From the IMG/VR virus record IMGVR_UViG_3300046004_000462, positions 1-32,352 of that record: a stretch of 32,352 bases of DNA, one strand, 5' to 3'. This document shows positions 30,575-32,352 of the stretch, one piece after another; within the stretch, counting starts at the first letter, position 1, and the number at the start of each line of letters is the position of its first letter. The translations under genes were made by a program, and so were the position numbers. The stretch comes from a virus. The notes below the pieces were generated by a model. It saw only the letters and a program-made list of their open reading frames with translations, searched no databases and had not been told where the DNA came from.

Positions 30575-31716
30575 CTCGCACCCGATTCTTGTATCACAGT
30601 AATGTTACCCTGTGGTCTACCAGTTCCCGATGTTGTCCACTTATCATCCATAAAGTTATAGACATCAACTAGTCCATTTTGCACCGAAACGACTTGCGCT
30701 TCGTTACCCTTCTCTAACCAGATAGTAACTGCCTGTTGTCTGTCCTCAGATAAACGAGTATACACCCATCCGACCTGAACATTCTTTTTGAATATCGGGG
30801 AAACATTAGTGTAGTAAGTTTCTGCTGGAATGTTGCCTTCATTAAATTCAGCAAAAACGTCTAGTAGTTCTTGCGGTGTTGCTGGTCGACGCATTGTCGC
30901 AGCGACTTGTTCGACGTTATCATTTGTGCCACCATCTGGATCTTTATTGTCATCCGATGCTGCTTTAGAAGGATTGGTAAATTTCTTTAAACTATCTCTA
31001 GCAAGTTGAAGCAAACTTTGACCGTCATCTGTTTCCAGCGAAACAAGTTGAACGTTGTTGTCCAATGCCTTCATCAAAGGATTAACGATTACTGGTGGAG
31101 CAGGAGGAGCAAAGTTGTTTTCTACAACTGTTGCTTGGAATGGTTGGTTTAACGTAACTACACCAGATGCGGTGATAACTTCGATCATGCCTGTTGGACA
31201 TTCGGCAGTTTGTTTTGTAATGTCTAATTCGTTATAGCATTCGGGAACCAGCACGACCGTAGAACGACCTGCTTCATCAACCGACATAACGAAGTCTGTG
31301 CCACGAACTGCAATGGTAGCAGTTGGTGTGCGAATGTTTACGCCTCGTGGGTTTGTTTTCGCGACTTTGCCCGATGCGTATCTGACGGTGCCAAGGGCGA
31401 CCCGAAGTCCAAGTTTGCCCTTCGTCTTCCCTCCCCCATCATACACAAAGTCGTCCACAAGAAGGCGAGAGTTTTCTGTAATATTAACTGTAGTCGAGTC
31501 ATTAAATGTAATCCTAAATCTACCTTGAGAGTTGGTAGAAATTGTGTCCATCTTTTCTACACCAGCACCTTTAGATGCTACTGTAGTCTTGGCGCCACGC
31601 TTAATAGCACCACCTCCTCTGAAATCTGTTATCGACCCAATATCCGCAAAGGCAGGAGTCGATAACAGAAATATCAGTAGAAGATTAGTGACCAGTTTTG
31701 ATATTAAACGTGCCAT
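30571..31716 (-). CDS. Secreted FecR-domain protein
   Basis: 381 residues from ATG at 31716, chosen because a signal peptide starts there (ISKLVTNLLLIFLLSTPAFA|D) and GGGA lies upstream. The longer frame from 31761 would hide the signal. The FecR domain (about 24-160) shows 'GSITDFRGGGAIKRG', 'ISTNSQGRFRITFNDSTTVNI' and the hallmark 'RTPTATIAVRGTDFVM'. A Pro linker and a C-terminal half with no known domain follow. Unlike classic FecR anti-sigma regulators, there is no inner-membrane or cytoplasmic sigma-binding part. Proteins like this often neighbour CHASE2-cyclases. The start overlaps the upstream curlin-like gene by 32 bases. Confidence 0.85.
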   Translation of the reverse strand: MARLISKLVTNLLLIFLLSTPAFADIGSITDFRGGGAIKRGAKTTVASKGAGVEKMDTISTNSQGRFRITFNDSTTVNITENSRLLVDDFVYDGGGKTKGKLGLRVALGTVRYASGKVAKTNPRGVNIRTPTATIAVRGTDFVMSVDEAGRSTVVLVPECYNELDITKQTAECPTGMIEVITASGVVTLNQPFQATVVENNFAPPAPPVIVNPLMKALDNNVQLVSLETDDGQSLLQLARDSLKKFTNPSKAASDDNKDPDGGTNDNVEQVAATMRRPATPQELLDVFAEFNEGNIPAETYYTNVSPIFKKNVQVGWVYTRLSEDRQQAVTIWLEKGNEAQVVSVQNGLVDVYNFMDDKWTTSGTGRPQGNITVIQESGAR

Positions 31717-32352
31717 TTGATCCCACACTATTAATATTGATAACAGTTTCAGATGCACCATACTGTTGGGTTGTTACAGTGTTTAGCGAACCTGTCAGGT
31801 TTACATATAGTGAGTGACCGAATGTTCCACCGAGATCGGTTTGTGTAACATCAAAGTCATTATAGTTGCCTGTCACCAGAATAGTTTGTGACGCATTTGG
31901 TGATAGTGCATCCATGTTTACTGTGTTATTGTTGCCGTTGAAATCCATCGAGTTACGGATATTAGCACCCGAACCACGGAAAACAAACGAGTTGTTGTTA
32001 CCAGTAAACTTGGCATTCATGTCGAGTTGATTACATGAGGAGTCAGACACTTCTGTTCCACAACGAATAGTAGCCGTGTTCAAATCGCCAATTTGACGAA
32101 TTGTTACATCGGCGATTCCTTGGGCTCCTGTGTCGGATACGACACCCATATAAAGTTGGTTTCCATTGCCTGTTTGTATTGCGATAACGCTCTGGTTATC
32201 ACCACGTAGGTAAATAGGATCAAGAGTAGAACCGATAACGTTAGCAGTACCAGTTTGAACGATGTTAACATCTACGTTACCCCCTTCTTGATCAATATAT
32301 ACCTTGTTTGTAGTTGCAACAGTATTCGCTTCTGTTTCGTTTGGCGAAGTTG
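31685..32352 (-). CDS. Curlin-repeat protein (5' end outside window)
   Basis: The frame is open from the window edge, giving at least 221 residues ending at TAA 31687-31685. Internal ATG at 32149 is not the start, since the same repeat pattern continues upstream. Repeats include 'VDVNIVQTGTANVIG', 'QSVIAIQTGNGNQLYMG', 'DVTIRQIGDLNTATI', 'KFTGNNNSFVFRGSG' and 'LNTVTTQQYGAS'. Strand-turn-strand units with conserved Gln, Gly and Asn match the curlin (CsgA/CsgB) pattern. The product is probably an exported amyloid-like or fibre subunit. It is the first visible gene of the curlin/FecR/cyclase operon; the genes before it are not in the window. Confidence 0.72.
   Translation of the reverse strand, partial: TSPNETEANTVATTNKVYIDQEGGNVDVNIVQTGTANVIGSTLDPIYLRGDNQSVIAIQTGNGNQLYMGVVSDTGAQGIADVTIRQIGDLNTATIRCGTEVSDSSCNQLDMNAKFTGNNNSFVFRGSGANIRNSMDFNGNNNTVNMDALSPNASQTILVTGNYNDFDVTQTDLGGTFGHSLYVNLTGSLNTVTTQQYGASETVININSVGSNGTFNIKTGH

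Noticed and set aside
1-32352. CRISPR arrays, insertion sequences, integrase or att sites
   Set aside because: None seen; the only clear short tandem repeat is the gp32 leader array, and curlin repeats are at protein level.

Overview
This window is part of the genome of a T4-like myovirus. The evidence is a recognisable set of T4-type morphogenesis genes (gp4, gp5, gp26/gp51, gp27, gp48/54, gp53, a gp19/gp54-type tube protein and a tape measure), the block gp33-gp59-gp32 in T4 order, and octamers matching the T4 late promoter TATAAATA. PhoH, a carbamoyltransferase, twitch-type radical SAM proteins, a 2OG-Fe(II) oxygenase and curlin-repeat proteins are an accessory set typical of aquatic T4-like phages. 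A phage-borne, circularly permuted tmRNA gene with an ANDN...LAA tag suggests an alphaproteobacterial host or a gene acquired from one. The host is otherwise unknown.

Layout. 1-6558 (minus): baseplate genes, namely a lysozyme-like tail protein (cut by the window edge), gp5-like hub with a GH19-type domain, gp27-like hub, gp53 and gp48/54-like tube cap. A 41-bp divergent region with two opposed late-promoter octamers follows. 6621-11545 (plus): gp4 head completion, a 41-aa basic protein, a conserved structural protein, a tube or tube-initiator protein, gp26, gp51 and the tape measure, closed by a strong bidirectional terminator. 11577-14695 (minus, read from high to low coordinates): SleB-type endolysin, DNA methyltransferase, gp33 late co-activator, gp59 helicase loader, a 55-aa protein and gp32 single-strand binding protein. 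14767-15155 (minus): the permuted tmRNA with its own sigma70-type promoter and terminator. 15180-19140 (minus): PD-(D/E)XK nuclease, PhoH, two uncharacterised proteins, a carbamoyltransferase and a 34-aa leader gene. 19185-26682 (minus): a tightly overlapping operon with three radical SAM proteins, a 2OG oxygenase, a methyltransferase and two orphans. 26800-27128 (plus): two small genes from a divergent promoter. 27055-32352 (minus): curlin-repeat protein, FecR-domain protein, secreted curlin-repeat protein and a CHASE2-adenylyl cyclase.

How the parts may work together. The virion genes build a contractile tail with at least one cell-wall-degrading tip. gp33 would recruit host polymerase to late promoters, while gp59 and gp32 organise the replication fork. 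The tmRNA probably rescues stalled ribosomes during infection. The last cluster looks like an extracellular fibre plus membrane signalling module able to make cAMP. That cluster, the permuted tmRNA, a probable -1 frameshift joining gp26 to gp51, and a 10-nt repeat array in the gp32 leader are the main points of interest. All assignments are by eye from sequence motifs; no database search was run.
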